A stretch of DNA of 64,000 nucleotides from Coriobacteriaceae bacterium (GTDB taxonomy: Bacteria; Actinomycetota; Coriobacteriia; Coriobacteriales; Coriobacteriaceae): assembly GCA_025757745.1 (NCBI GenBank), contig CP107217.1, positions 868,001 to 932,000 on the forward strand, in the 5' to 3' direction. The position numbers were made by a program, and so were the translations under genes. The notes beneath the pieces are model-generated. The model was not told the origin of the DNA. It worked only from the letters and a program-made list of their open reading frames with translations, and did not search any database. Position 1 is the stretch's first letter; each line of letters opens with the position of its first letter. Below are positions 33,572 to 41,873 of the stretch, piece by piece.

Positions 33572-34732
33572 ATGTCGGATTCGCCTAATTTTTTGACATA
33601 TGCCCAGACGGTGTTTGATCCGTTTGAGGAGCGGTCGTTCTGCGCGGTGGATAGCCTGGTCTTTGCGTGGTTGTCCTATTTGCGTTTGCCGGGTGATATG
33701 GCGGAGCTGACGAACTGGCAGGGCCTAGACGTACGCGAACTGCTGCGTGCCGAGTGCTACCGGGACATGATTGACGACTTGTGGGATCCAGAGGGGAGCA
33801 GGGCCTTGTTGGAGGCCGTGGCAGCAAACCCTCGTTACCGTGGCGTGCACGTTTGCGGCTATCGTGCCGTGAGCGATGTGGTAGCGACAGAGCAGTTTGC
33901 AGCCATGGCGTTCCGGTTTCCGGCGGGGTTTAGTTATCTTTCCTTCCGGGGGACCGACAGCACGATTGTGGGCTGGAAAGAGGACTTTAACATGGCGTTC
34001 CGGTGTCCTGTGCCGGCCCAGGAATCCGCGGTACGTTATGTGGACGAGGCGGCGGATGCGATTGGCGGGCCGCTTTTGTGCGGAGGTCATTCCAAGGGTG
34101 GAAACCTTGCGGTGTACGGTGCGGCGATGTGCTCCGATGTCGCCCGCGAGCGAATCGAACGGGCGTATTCCCATGATGGTCCGGGCTTCGTCGAGGAGTT
34201 TCTGAGCGGCAACGCCTTCGCCGACCTATCCGGTCGAATCGACAAGACGCTACCTCGGTCGTCGATCTTTGGCATGATGTTCGAGACACAGGAGGACTAT
34301 GCCATCGTTGAGAGCACCGAGTTCAGCCTGCTGCAGCACAATCCCTTTAGCTGGGTGGTTGATGGTCGCGACTTCGTGTACTGTGAGCGCCTGTCCGCCG
34401 GTGCTCGATACGTTGATGGCTCCATTCGCGAGATGCTGCTTGCAGTTTCGCCTAGCGAGCGCGAGCGTTTTGTAGATGCGTTGTTCTCCGTGTTTGAGGC
34501 TACGGGTGCTGAGCGGTTTGCGGATATCGCTGGGAATCTGCGCGAGAGCCTGCCCGTGATGCTCCAGGCTGCGCAAGGGTTTGACAAGGATACGCGACGC
34601 TTTGTCTCGCAGACCATCGTGGCAATTCTTAAGTGTGCGCTGCTGCCCAAACGTCCCGAGTTCAGCGTGCCTTCTAGTGGTAAGAGCCTGGCAGAACAGC
34701 TCGAGGTATGGCAGTCCGAGCTCCTGCGCTAG
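33572..34732 (+). CDS. DUF2974 alpha/beta-hydrolase (Mbeg1-like)
   Basis: A 386-residue protein of the DUF2974 family, an alpha/beta hydrolase resembling lipases. The conserved YLSFRGTDSTIVGWKEDFNM and nucleophile elbow LLCGGHSKGGNLAVYGA (Ser near residue 176) are followed by YSHDGPGF and HNPFSWVVDGRDFVY. There is no signal peptide, so it acts in the cytosol; substrates of this family are not known. ATG at 33572 with GGGAG upstream. It is flanked on both sides by copies of a 31-bp repeat. Confidence 0.88.
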   Translation: MSDSPNFLTYAQTVFDPFEERSFCAVDSLVFAWLSYLRLPGDMAELTNWQGLDVRELLRAECYRDMIDDLWDPEGSRALLEAVAANPRYRGVHVCGYRAVSDVVATEQFAAMAFRFPAGFSYLSFRGTDSTIVGWKEDFNMAFRCPVPAQESAVRYVDEAADAIGGPLLCGGHSKGGNLAVYGAAMCSDVARERIERAYSHDGPGFVEEFLSGNAFADLSGRIDKTLPRSSIFGMMFETQEDYAIVESTEFSLLQHNPFSWVVDGRDFVYCERLSAGARYVDGSIREMLLAVSPSERERFVDALFSVFEATGAERFADIAGNLRESLPVMLQAAQGFDKDTRRFVSQTIVAILKCALLPKRPEFSVPSSGKSLAEQLEVWQSELLR

Positions 34733-34736
34733 CCAT

Positions 34737-34767
34737 TGGTGCAAAGCAACCTGTCCCCGATGCACCA
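34737..34767. repeat. 31-bp REP-like palindromic repeat, copy 2
   Basis: Direct repeat of 33524-33554, differing at three positions in the centre and keeping both TGGTGCA/TGCACCA ends. It begins five bases after the stop codon of the DUF2974 gene. Confidence 0.75.
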
Positions 34768-34843
34768 ATCTTCGATGCGCCTGGGGCGGGCTCGACCGCT
34801 ATACTGGTTCGTGCCGAAATCGATCTAGAACGGAATGCCGTAT

Positions 34844-35848
34844 ATGAAAATCAATCACGCGATTCTGCATATCCTGGACTTTGACTCTGCCGTCAACGTT
34901 ATGAGCCAGCGCGAGCTCGATATCGAGAGCCGTACCGTGCGCAACTTCGTGACCACGCATCTGCGCCGCGCACGTACCTCGGCCGACAATAAACGCGCCA
35001 CGTTTGCCGAGAACTCTGCGTTTGGCGGCGAGCTCAAGGGCTATTTCTTTGGCGAGCGCGAGTTCGTGGACCTGTCGCAGCAGATTGCGGAGTTTATCTC
35101 CTCCGAGCTCACCAAAGCCGAGAAAGCCGAGTCAACCGACGTGCTCGTGGCCGATTTTGACGACGATGAGGATGCCCGCTGGTTTGCCGTGATGCTGCTG
35201 GGCTCCAAGCAGGCTTTTATGCACGAGGTGGGCCGCGAGGAGGGGGAGGTGCGCAACGACATCGCGCGCCACTACGCTATTCTGCCGAACCCTTCGCAAA
35301 AGGTGCCGAGCTATGCCATCGTGCGCGCGAGCACCATGGAGATCGGCTACGTGGACAAGAAGCGCAAGATTGCCGGCGAGGACCGTATGCTCATTCCCGA
35401 TGGCCTGCTGCAGTGCGACACGGGCGTGTCGGGCAAGGAGGTCATCGACACCGTGACGCGTGTGGTCGAGGAAGTCGCCGAGGAGCACGGCGCCAACACG
35501 GCCGTGGCGCTCGCCAAGGTTAAGGCCGCTGTGGCCGAGAAGGTTGAGGATGACGAGGAGCTGCCGCCTTGGGATATCGTCGATGAGGTCTTTGAGGACG
35601 AGCCGGTCATCAAGGAAAGCGTGCGCGCGGCGCTGACCGAGGAGAAGGTTCCCGAGCGCGTGCCCGTGGAACGCAAGCAGGTCGAGCGCGCAGCCGTGCG
35701 CAATCATAAGATTCGTACCGACACGGGTATCGAGATCAGCTTCCCGGCCGAGATGGGTTCGAACTCCGAGTACATCGAGTTCGTTAACGAGCCCAACGGC
35801 CTCATCTCCATCGAGCTCAAGAATATCGGCAGCATCGAGAACCGATAA
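34844..35848 (+). CDS. Nucleoid-associated protein, YejK/NdpA family
   Basis: A 334-residue protein of the NdpA (37-kDa nucleoid-associated) family, cytosolic and DNA-associated in other bacteria. The typical start is MKINHAILHILDFDSAVNVM, followed by helical charged segments and FFGEREFVDLSQQIAEFISS, VADFDDDEDARWFAVMLLGS and YAILPNPSQKVPSYAIV. The C-terminal part (SVRAALTEEKVPERVPVERK, then TDTGIEISFPAEMG) matches the family's end. The ATG at 34844 fits the family start; an ATG at 34835 is nine bases upstream. Its exact function is not known. Confidence 0.8.
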   Translation: MKINHAILHILDFDSAVNVMSQRELDIESRTVRNFVTTHLRRARTSADNKRATFAENSAFGGELKGYFFGEREFVDLSQQIAEFISSELTKAEKAESTDVLVADFDDDEDARWFAVMLLGSKQAFMHEVGREEGEVRNDIARHYAILPNPSQKVPSYAIVRASTMEIGYVDKKRKIAGEDRMLIPDGLLQCDTGVSGKEVIDTVTRVVEEVAEEHGANTAVALAKVKAAVAEKVEDDEELPPWDIVDEVFEDEPVIKESVRAALTEEKVPERVPVERKQVERAAVRNHKIRTDTGIEISFPAEMGSNSEYIEFVNEPNGLISIELKNIGSIENR

Positions 35849-35873
35849 ACTGCGCTCGGACGCTGCAGAAAAC

Positions 35874-35910
35874 AAAGGCCGAAGCTCCGATGATGCTTCG
35901 GCCTTTTTTG
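35874..35910 (+). terminator. Terminator after yejK-like gene
   Basis: AAAGGCCGAAGC pairs with GCTTCGGCCTTT around TCCGATGAT, followed by a six-T run. Confidence 0.9.
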
Positions 35911-35952
35911 CTTGGGATTGAATTGCGCCGCAGGTTGAGCATAAGTCAGCGA

Positions 35953-36050
35953 AAACGACCCAGAGCGAGCAAGGTGACGTGAAAGAGGAGGGCATTGACC
36001 TTCTGGTCATGCCCGACGATTGAACGTCAGATTGCCGCTCTGGGTCGTTT
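35953..36050 (+). repeat. Structured 98-nt intergenic element, copy 1
   Basis: Three nested helices: outer AAACGACCCAGAGCG (35953-35967) with its exact complement (36036-36050); middle TGACGT (35975-35980) with ACGTCA (36024-36029); inner GGGCATTGACC with GGTCATGCCC (35990-36014, one bulged T, loop TTCT). Between middle and inner helices lie GAAAGAGGAG on the left and CGACGATTGA on the right. The same internal sequences recur in the element at 57789-57887. It lies between converging genes, after a terminator, so it is not that gene's terminator. Confidence 0.7.
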
Positions 36051-36092
36051 GCAGCGTCGGCTAGTTACGTGGTTTGGTAAAACCGCGTAACA

Positions 36093-36812
36093 CTACAGTT
36101 GACGTAAGCCCTCTTCGAGGCCGGTCTTGCTGTCGGTCTTCTCGTCGCGCATCTTGATGACGCGGGCGGGGACACCGGCCACGACGGCACCGGCGGGGAC
36201 ATCCTCGACGCACACGGCGCCGGCGGCAACGACAGCGCCCTTGCCCACGCGCACGCCCTCCAGGACCACGGCGTTGGCGCCGATCATGACGTCGTCTTCG
36301 ATGATGACGGGCGTGGCGCTCGCGGGCTCCACGACGCCTGCCAGTACGGTGCCGGCGCCGATGTGGCAGTTCTTACCCACGGTGGCGCGGCCGCCCAGCA
36401 CGGCGCCCATGTCGATCATGGAGCCTTCGCCAATGACGGAGCCGATGTTGATGATGGCACCCATCATGATGACGGCGCGATCGCCGATCTCGACGCGGTC
36501 ACGGATGATCGCGCCCGGCTCGATGCGGGCGTTGATGCCCTTGAGGTCGAGCATGGGCACGGCAGAGTTGCGACAGTCGTTCTCTACGTCGTAGTAGTCG
36601 ATGGAGTCGGCGTTGGCGTCGAGGATTGCCTTGAGCTCATCCCAGTCGCCAAAGACGGTCTTGCCGTGGCAATCGCCGTAGATGTGCGCGTCGCCCCACT
36701 GGACCTCCATATCGGGCTTTTCGCGCACGTACAGCTTGACGGGCGTTTTCTTGGGCGCGGTGGCGATGTAGTTGATAATCTCCTGTGCATCCATCTCGGC
36801 TGCATTGCTCAT
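36093..36812 (-). CDS. dapH: Tetrahydrodipicolinate N-acetyltransferase
   Basis: Acetyl-CoA-dependent enzyme of the acetylase variant of the lysine/DAP pathway, 239 residues (usual 235-240). The N-terminal cap domain (DAQEIINYIATAPKKTPVK) precedes a left-handed beta-helix built from hexapeptide repeats (ARIEPGAIIRDRVEIGDRAV through GVPARVIK). Motif MGAIINIGSVIGEGSMIDMG marks the DapD/DapH group, and the length selects the acetylase. AAGGAG lies upstream of the ATG at 36812. It follows dapB by 39 bases in the riboswitch-controlled operon. Confidence 0.93.
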   Translation of the reverse strand: MSNAAEMDAQEIINYIATAPKKTPVKLYVREKPDMEVQWGDAHIYGDCHGKTVFGDWDELKAILDANADSIDYYDVENDCRNSAVPMLDLKGINARIEPGAIIRDRVEIGDRAVIMMGAIINIGSVIGEGSMIDMGAVLGGRATVGKNCHIGAGTVLAGVVEPASATPVIIEDDVMIGANAVVLEGVRVGKGAVVAAGAVCVEDVPAGAVVAGVPARVIKMRDEKTDSKTGLEEGLRQL

Positions 36813-36851
36813 TTGCTGGCTCTCCTTTGCGTGGGTACGGTAGATACCTGG

Positions 36852-37592
36852 TTAGGCAAACATGACCTGGTCGAACGTATAGAAGCCAGGCTCGTGGGTG
36901 ACGAGCTTCTGCGCGGCTGCCAGGGCGCCGTTGACAAAGATCTGACGGCTCGTGGCGCGGTGCGTGAGCGTAACCTCCTCGTCCTGGCCAAAGAAACTCA
37001 CTTCGTGCACGCCGGCGACAGTGCCACCACGCAGCGAGTGCATGCCGATCTCCTTGGGGTCGCGTGCTCCGCACATGCCCTCGCGGCCATAGACGGGGTG
37101 GTAACCTGCCTCGGGCTCGGCTTCAACGACGGCGTCGAGCAGCAACTTTGCAGTGCCGCTGGGGGCGTCGACCTTTTGGTTATGGTGCGTCTCGACGATC
37201 TCACAGTCAAAGCCGGGCAGCTCGTGTGTGGCCTGTGCCACCAGATGACGCAGGGCTGCGATGCCGATGGAGTAGTTGCCAGAGTGCATGACCCGGGCGT
37301 TCTGACCCAGCTCGCGCAGGCGATCCATCTGCTCGGGCGTATAGCCTGTGGTGCCCGAGACCAACGCCGCACCCGTGCGCTCGACATAGGCGACGACGGC
37401 ATCGAAGGTCACGACGTTTGAGAAGTCGATGATGACGTCGGCTGCCGGGGCGTTCTCGAGCTCGGACAAGTCGAAGCCAATCTGGGCGACGATGTCGAAA
37501 ACGGGCTGACCGGCGGCATTGACAATGCCCTCGGCGGCAGTGCGAATGAGCGAGCCCATGCGGCCCGTTCCCATAATGACGGTCTTAATCAA
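36852..37592 (-). CDS. dapB: 4-hydroxy-tetrahydrodipicolinate reductase
   Basis: NAD(P)H-dependent second enzyme of the DAP branch, 246 residues. The Rossmann start is TVIMGTGRMGSLIRTAAEG, with DVIIDFSNVVTFDAVVAYVE, VSGTTGYTPEQMDRL, the catalytic block EIVETHHNQKVDAPSGTAK (His-His and Lys) and SLRGGTVAGVHEVSFFGQDE. The start is a TTG at 37592 inside the end of dapA (AAGGGAG upstream), an 8-base overlap with the dapA stop, so translation is coupled. Cytosolic. Confidence 0.93.
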   Translation of the reverse strand: MIKTVIMGTGRMGSLIRTAAEGIVNAAGQPVFDIVAQIGFDLSELENAPAADVIIDFSNVVTFDAVVAYVERTGAALVSGTTGYTPEQMDRLRELGQNARVMHSGNYSIGIAALRHLVAQATHELPGFDCEIVETHHNQKVDAPSGTAKLLLDAVVEAEPEAGYHPVYGREGMCGARDPKEIGMHSLRGGTVAGVHEVSFFGQDEEVTLTHRATSRQIFVNGALAAAQKLVTHEPGFYTFDQVMFA

Positions 37593-39894
37593 GCAGACCA
37601 GCTCCCTTCAGAGCATCGGTAAGTGCAGAGCGCGTGTCGTCTGCCATGGGGCACAGCGGCATGCGATAGTTTGCCTCGATCATGCCCATCTGGGCGAGTG
37701 CTTCTTTGACGGGGATGGGGTTGACCTCGCTAAAGAGGGCATTGATGAGCGGCTGACCGGCAATTTGGATATCGCGGGCGCGTGCCACGTCACCGTCCAG
37801 ATAGGCGCGGCACATGTCATGCACGAGCTGCGGCTGAACGTCGGCCCACACGCTGATGGTGCCCGAGGCGCCCAGGCTCATGAGCGGCACGGTAAGCGCG
37901 TCCTCGCCTGAGTACATGCGGAAGTCGTCGGACAGCAGGTGGGCGATCTTGGCCGCGTAGGCGACGTTGCCCGAGGCTTCCTTAATACCCATGATGTTGG
38001 GGTGCGCGGCCAAGCGCTCTACGTTGCGCTCGCTGATGCCGCAGCCGCAGCGGCCGGGAATGTTGTAGAGGATGCAGGGGATGTCCACGGCATCGGCGAC
38101 GGTCTTAAAGTGCTGATAGATACCCTCTTCATTGGACTTGTTGTAGTAGGGGGTGATGAGCAGCAGTCCGTCAGCTCCCAAGCCCTGGTAAGTGAGCGAC
38201 TTGGTGAGCATGGTTTGCGTGGAGTTGGAGCCCGAGCCGGCGATGACGGGGACGCGTCCTGCAACTTGCTTGACCACGGCGGCGACAACGGAGTTGTCCT
38301 CGTCGTCGGTCATCGTGGCGCTCTCGCCGGTGGTGCCCAGGGTGAGGATGGCGTCGGTGCCGTTTTGCAGGTGGAAATCGATAAGGCGCCCGAGCGCGTC
38401 AAAGTCGACGCTGCCGTCCTTTTTAAACGGCGTAACAAGGGCGACGATTGAGCCTTCAAGATTGCGGATGTCCATGTTCTTCTCCTTCGCGTCCGCGATC
38501 TGGATGCGTTTGTTCCATTGGGCGGCGACGGCCAAGCGCTCGTCTTGGGCGCGACGGCGGGCACTTTCGGCGCGCGACTTGGCCAGCAGCTCTCGGCCGC
38601 TCGGCAGCACGTCGAGCGTGGCAAAATAATCGCCCGGGCGTTCGGCGCGGCGGATGAGCTCGGCCGAGCCATCGGGACGCAGCAGCACCTCGGCGGAGCG
38701 CAGACGGCCGTTGTAGTTATAGCCCATGGAGTAGCCATGCGCGCCGGTATCGTGGATCACGAGCAGGTCGCCCATATCGATATGTGGCAACTCGCGATCG
38801 ATGGCGAACTTGTCGTTATTCTCGCATAGGTTGCCCGTGATGTCGTAGGTGTCCGTAACAGGTGCTGTGGTCTTGTCGGCGCCACCCGGCTGACCCATCA
38901 CCGTAACGTGGTGGTAAGCGCCGTACATGGCAGGACGGATCAGATCGACGGCGCTTGCATCAACACCGATATAGTCCTTGTAGATCTGCTTCTCGTGGAT
39001 AGCCTTGGTGACCAGGCAGCCGTAGGGGCCCATCATAAAGCGGCCCATCTCGGTGCAGATGGCCACATCGCCCATACCGGCGGGAACTAGGATCTCGTCG
39101 TAGGCCGCGTGCACCCCCTCGCCGATGGCGTGAATGTCGTTGGCCTGCTGCTCGGGCAGGTAGGGGATGCCGACGCCGCCGGACAGATTGATGAAGGCGA
39201 CATGTGCGCCGGTCTCGCGCTCCAGGCGCACGGCAAGCTCAAAGAGGATGCGCGCGAGCTTGGGGTAGTAGTCGTTGGTGACGGTGTTGCTGGCAAGGAA
39301 TGCGTGGATGCCAAAGTTTTCGCCGCCCTTGGCCTTGAGCAGGCGTAAGGCCTCGAAGAGTTGCTCGGTGGTCATGCCGTACTTGGAGTCGCCGGGGTTA
39401 TCCATGATGCCGTTGGAGAGCTGGAACAGTCCGCCCGGATTAAAGCGGCAGCTGACCGTCTTGGGGATGGGCCCCGCAACGTGCTCAAAGAACTCGATGT
39501 GGCTGATGTCGTCAAAGTTGACGATGGCGCCCAGCTTGTCGGCGAGCTCAAAGTCCGCTGCCGGCGTGTCGTTGGACGAGAACATGATGTCGTGTCCCGT
39601 GATACCCAGCGAGCGGGCGATCATGAGCTCGGTATAGCTCGAGCAATCGCAGCCGCAGCCGTATTCGTTGAGAATGGAGATGAGCGCCGGGTTGGGATTT
39701 GCCTTGACGGCAAAGTATTCCTTAAAGCCCGGGTTCCATGCGAAGGCGTCGCGCACCTCTTGCATGTTGCGGCGGATGCCCGCCTCGTCGTATAGATGAA
39801 ACGGCGTGGGGAACTGCTCGACGATATGCTCGAGCGCCTCCTTGTCCACAAACGGCTGCTTGGCCGCATATGCCTCGTTGGGGGTCAATGCCAT
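37585..39894 (-). CDS. lysA-dapA: Fused diaminopimelate decarboxylase-dihydrodipicolinate synthase
   Basis: A single 769-residue frame joining the last and first enzymes of the DAP-lysine branch. Residues 1 to about 445 are LysA, a PLP fold-type III decarboxylase (EYFAVKANPNPALISIL with the PLP Lys, FINLSGGVGIPYLPEQQAND, ICTEMGRFMMGPYG, VIHDTGAHGYSMGYNYNGRL). Residues 474-769 are DapA, a TIM barrel (GSIVALVTPFKKDGSVDFDA, LTLGTTGESATMTDDED, YNIPGRCGCGISERNVERL and the Schiff-base Lys in IMGIKEASGNVAYA). No stop lies between. An internal ATG with strong Shine-Dalgarno site (38475) could also give free DapA of 296 residues. Behind a lysine riboswitch. Confidence 0.9.
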   Translation of the reverse strand: MALTPNEAYAAKQPFVDKEALEHIVEQFPTPFHLYDEAGIRRNMQEVRDAFAWNPGFKEYFAVKANPNPALISILNEYGCGCDCSSYTELMIARSLGITGHDIMFSSNDTPAADFELADKLGAIVNFDDISHIEFFEHVAGPIPKTVSCRFNPGGLFQLSNGIMDNPGDSKYGMTTEQLFEALRLLKAKGGENFGIHAFLASNTVTNDYYPKLARILFELAVRLERETGAHVAFINLSGGVGIPYLPEQQANDIHAIGEGVHAAYDEILVPAGMGDVAICTEMGRFMMGPYGCLVTKAIHEKQIYKDYIGVDASAVDLIRPAMYGAYHHVTVMGQPGGADKTTAPVTDTYDITGNLCENNDKFAIDRELPHIDMGDLLVIHDTGAHGYSMGYNYNGRLRSAEVLLRPDGSAELIRRAERPGDYFATLDVLPSGRELLAKSRAESARRRAQDERLAVAAQWNKRIQIADAKEKNMDIRNLEGSIVALVTPFKKDGSVDFDALGRLIDFHLQNGTDAILTLGTTGESATMTDDEDNSVVAAVVKQVAGRVPVIAGSGSNSTQTMLTKSLTYQGLGADGLLLITPYYNKSNEEGIYQHFKTVADAVDIPCILYNIPGRCGCGISERNVERLAAHPNIMGIKEASGNVAYAAKIAHLLSDDFRMYSGEDALTVPLMSLGASGTISVWADVQPQLVHDMCRAYLDGDVARARDIQIAGQPLINALFSEVNPIPVKEALAQMGMIEANYRMPLCPMADDTRSALTDALKGAGLLD
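38473..38490 (-). promoter_or_regulatory. Internal ribosome-binding site and ATG of the dapA part
   Basis: On the minus strand AAGGAGAAG sits five bases before ATG (38475-38473), exactly where a normal DapA begins (MDIRNLEGSIVALVTPF). Separate DapA of normal length could be made from here in addition to the fusion. Confidence 0.7.
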
Positions 39895-39965
39895 GTCCCG
39901 TAAACCTCGCTATCCAGACGGCGCCACCTGCGCATCGAATCCGCATAGCGTGGACCCAATGTCCG

Positions 39966-40122
39966 GATAGCGCTCCCGCATTGCTGCAGACAGTCCTGCG
40001 GGTGTTTCCCGCAGGCCCACCAGGTTGTTCGTGCCCGAAAAGCCCAGTTCGGCGGGTTTCGCCTCCCCACGGGGTCAAAGCCTGCCGGCTCGCCCGCGGT
40101 TCTTCGTGCCCGCGCCTCTATC
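39966..40122 (-). promoter_or_regulatory. Lysine riboswitch (L box)
   Basis: Read on the minus strand, the leader opens with GATAGAGGCGCGG, contains GGGGAGGCGAAACCCGCCGAA and ends with AGGACTGTCTGC followed by GGGAGCGCTATC. These are the conserved landmarks of the lysine aptamer; GATAG-CGC and GCGCTATC close the P1 helix. The expression platform follows: CGCTATCCGGAC can pair with GTCTGGATAGCG, whose 3' side touches the probable ribosome-binding region (GCGAGG) of lysA-dapA, suggesting control of translation start. Excess lysine should lower operon expression. Confidence 0.85.
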
Positions 40123-40271
40123 AAGTGGTAAAGACCCTACCACGTTGCACTTTACCAAACAAGAGTATTCGTATATAACGTTTAAAAAATGCAGGGACAT
40201 GCTAGAAACAAGGGCTTCACAATTCTGCATCACAATAAGTGAAACTGATGTGTCTCACGAAAGGATCCTCT

Positions 40272-41459
40272 ATGACCGAGCTCCAAGAACTCCGTCGCTA
40301 TCGCCGCGATCTTCATCGCATTCCGGAGCTCGATTTCGATCTTCCTCAAACCATAGCCTATATCGAGGGCGTGTTGGCGCCGCTCACCTGCGAGGTGACC
40401 TATCCGTGCCCCAGCTGCGTCTGTGCTTTCTTCGACGCTGGCACGGGCGCCGCGCATGCCACGGCGATTCGCGCCGATATGGACGCGCTGCCCATCGCGG
40501 AGGCGACGGGTGCGGCCTTTGCCTCGACGCATCCCGGAAAGATGCACGCTTGCGGACACGATGGACACATGGCCATGGCACTTGCCGCCGCGACGTATGT
40601 CGACCGTACGATTCGCGAGCAGCCAGGTGCCATCAAACACAACGTGCTCTTTGTGTTCCAGCCTGCCGAGGAGACGACCGGTGGCGCCAAGACGGTATGC
40701 GAGAGCGGTGTGTTCGAGCGCTACGGGGTCGACCGCATTTTTGGCTTTCACGTGTGGCCCGATCTGCCTGCGAACACGTTGGCGAGTTGTTCCGGCCCGC
40801 TGCTGGCGCGCTCGAGCGAGACACATATCCACATTCACGGTACGAGTATCCATATTGCTAAGACTTATGGTGTGCCGGTCGAGGAGTCGCACGATGCGGC
40901 CTTGGCGGCAGCAAAGTTTTTGGTTGCCGAGCGCGAGCTGATGGACGAGCTGGGCGCCGACGAGCCCTGTATCGGCAAGTTTGGTCTGTTGCAGGCCGGT
41001 ACCGTCTGCAACGCCGTGGCGGGGGAGGCCCATGTTGCCGGCAGCCTGCGCGTGTTTACGGACGACATGTTCGACCGTGCACGCGAGGGTGTGCACCGCG
41101 TGCTTGATGAGGCATGCGCTGCAACGGGCTGCACGTACGATCTCGACTTTGCCGAGGGCTATCCGCCGGTTGACAACGACCCCGAGCTATTTGCCAATGT
41201 CGCGCCTGCCTTGCCCGAGCTGCAGCTCGTGGATGAGCCTTTGCTGATTGCCGAGGATTTCGCCTTCTATCAGCGCCATCTGCCGGGCGTGTTCTTCCTG
41301 CTGGGCACGGGCGTGCCGGAGGGACAAGAAAACCCGATCGACGCAGACGGCTGCCCAGCCTATGCGATGAGCACTCTTCACACTGATACCATGCTCTTTG
41401 ATGAGGAAATTTTGCTCAAGGGCCTCGATGTCTACAAACGATTGCTTGACTTGGAGTGA
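40272..41459 (+). CDS. M20-family amidohydrolase, probable N-acetyl-diaminopimelate deacetylase
   Basis: Metallo-aminohydrolase of 395 residues (M20D). Metal ligands appear in AIRADMDALPI, HACGHDGHMAMAL, FVFQPAEETTGGAK (Glu-Glu), GFHVWPDLPAN and ALHTDTML-type STLHTDTMLFDEEI at the end. The family includes N-acetyl-DAP deacetylase, hippurate hydrolase and amino-acid amidohydrolases. Its divergent position next to lysA-dapA, dapB and dapH favours the deacetylase step of the same acetylase-variant pathway. The ATG at 40272 has AAAGGA upstream. Cytosolic. Confidence 0.82.
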   Translation: MTELQELRRYRRDLHRIPELDFDLPQTIAYIEGVLAPLTCEVTYPCPSCVCAFFDAGTGAAHATAIRADMDALPIAEATGAAFASTHPGKMHACGHDGHMAMALAAATYVDRTIREQPGAIKHNVLFVFQPAEETTGGAKTVCESGVFERYGVDRIFGFHVWPDLPANTLASCSGPLLARSSETHIHIHGTSIHIAKTYGVPVEESHDAALAAAKFLVAERELMDELGADEPCIGKFGLLQAGTVCNAVAGEAHVAGSLRVFTDDMFDRAREGVHRVLDEACAATGCTYDLDFAEGYPPVDNDPELFANVAPALPELQLVDEPLLIAEDFAFYQRHLPGVFFLLGTGVPEGQENPIDADGCPAYAMSTLHTDTMLFDEEILLKGLDVYKRLLDLE

Positions 41460-41461
41460 TG

Positions 41462-41782
41462 ATGAAGCGCCGACAGACTGCCGTGTATAGTCCTGGTGGG
41501 TGCGGGTGCGGCTTGCTGCTACTCCCGGTTATTGCTGTGAGCATTGGCGTGATGTTTGCGTTTGCTGGACTGGCGGCGGCGGCACTTGTACTGTTGATCG
41601 TGGCCATTGGCGTGACGATTTGGCTGTGCCGTTCTCGCGAGCAACGTCGTGCCGACGGCAAGACCAATGCCGGATGGGCCATCTTTTTGGTTGTCGCCTA
41701 CCTATTGAGCATCAGTTATCTGGCGTTCTTTATCTTGTTGCTTGTGAGTACCTTTACCGGGGAATCCGTCATGGTGGGGTAG
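41462..41782 (+). CDS. Small membrane protein of unknown function
   Basis: A 106-residue protein with a Cys/Gly-rich start (GGCGCGLLLLP) and three hydrophobic segments: PVIAVSIGVMFAFAGLAAAA with LVLLIVAIGVTIWL directly after, and IFLVVAYLLSISYLAFFILL. The basic loop CRSREQRRADGK lies between. ATG 41462 (TTGGAG upstream) overlaps nothing but starts two bases after the stop of the deacetylase gene, so it is co-transcribed. No family recognised. Confidence 0.65.
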   Translation: MKRRQTAVYSPGGCGCGLLLLPVIAVSIGVMFAFAGLAAAALVLLIVAIGVTIWLCRSREQRRADGKTNAGWAIFLVVAYLLSISYLAFFILLLVSTFTGESVMVG

Positions 41783-41814
41783 GCTTCGACGAGCCTCTTG
41801 AAGATGGAACAAAA

Positions 41815-41851
41815 ATGGAGCCGGATGGGAAATACCCCCATCCGGCTCCAT
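41815..41851. terminator. Bidirectional terminator
   Basis: ATGGAGCCGGATGGG (41815-41829) pairs perfectly with its complement at 41837-41851. It lies between converging genes. Confidence 0.85.
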
Positions 41852-41873
41852 TGCTCAATATTGGCATGCGCTT

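Noticed and set aside
36363..37421. 352-codon plus-strand frame opposite dapH and dapB
   Set aside because: Shadow of two well-supported genes on the other strand; the Asp/Val/Gly composition is an antisense artefact.
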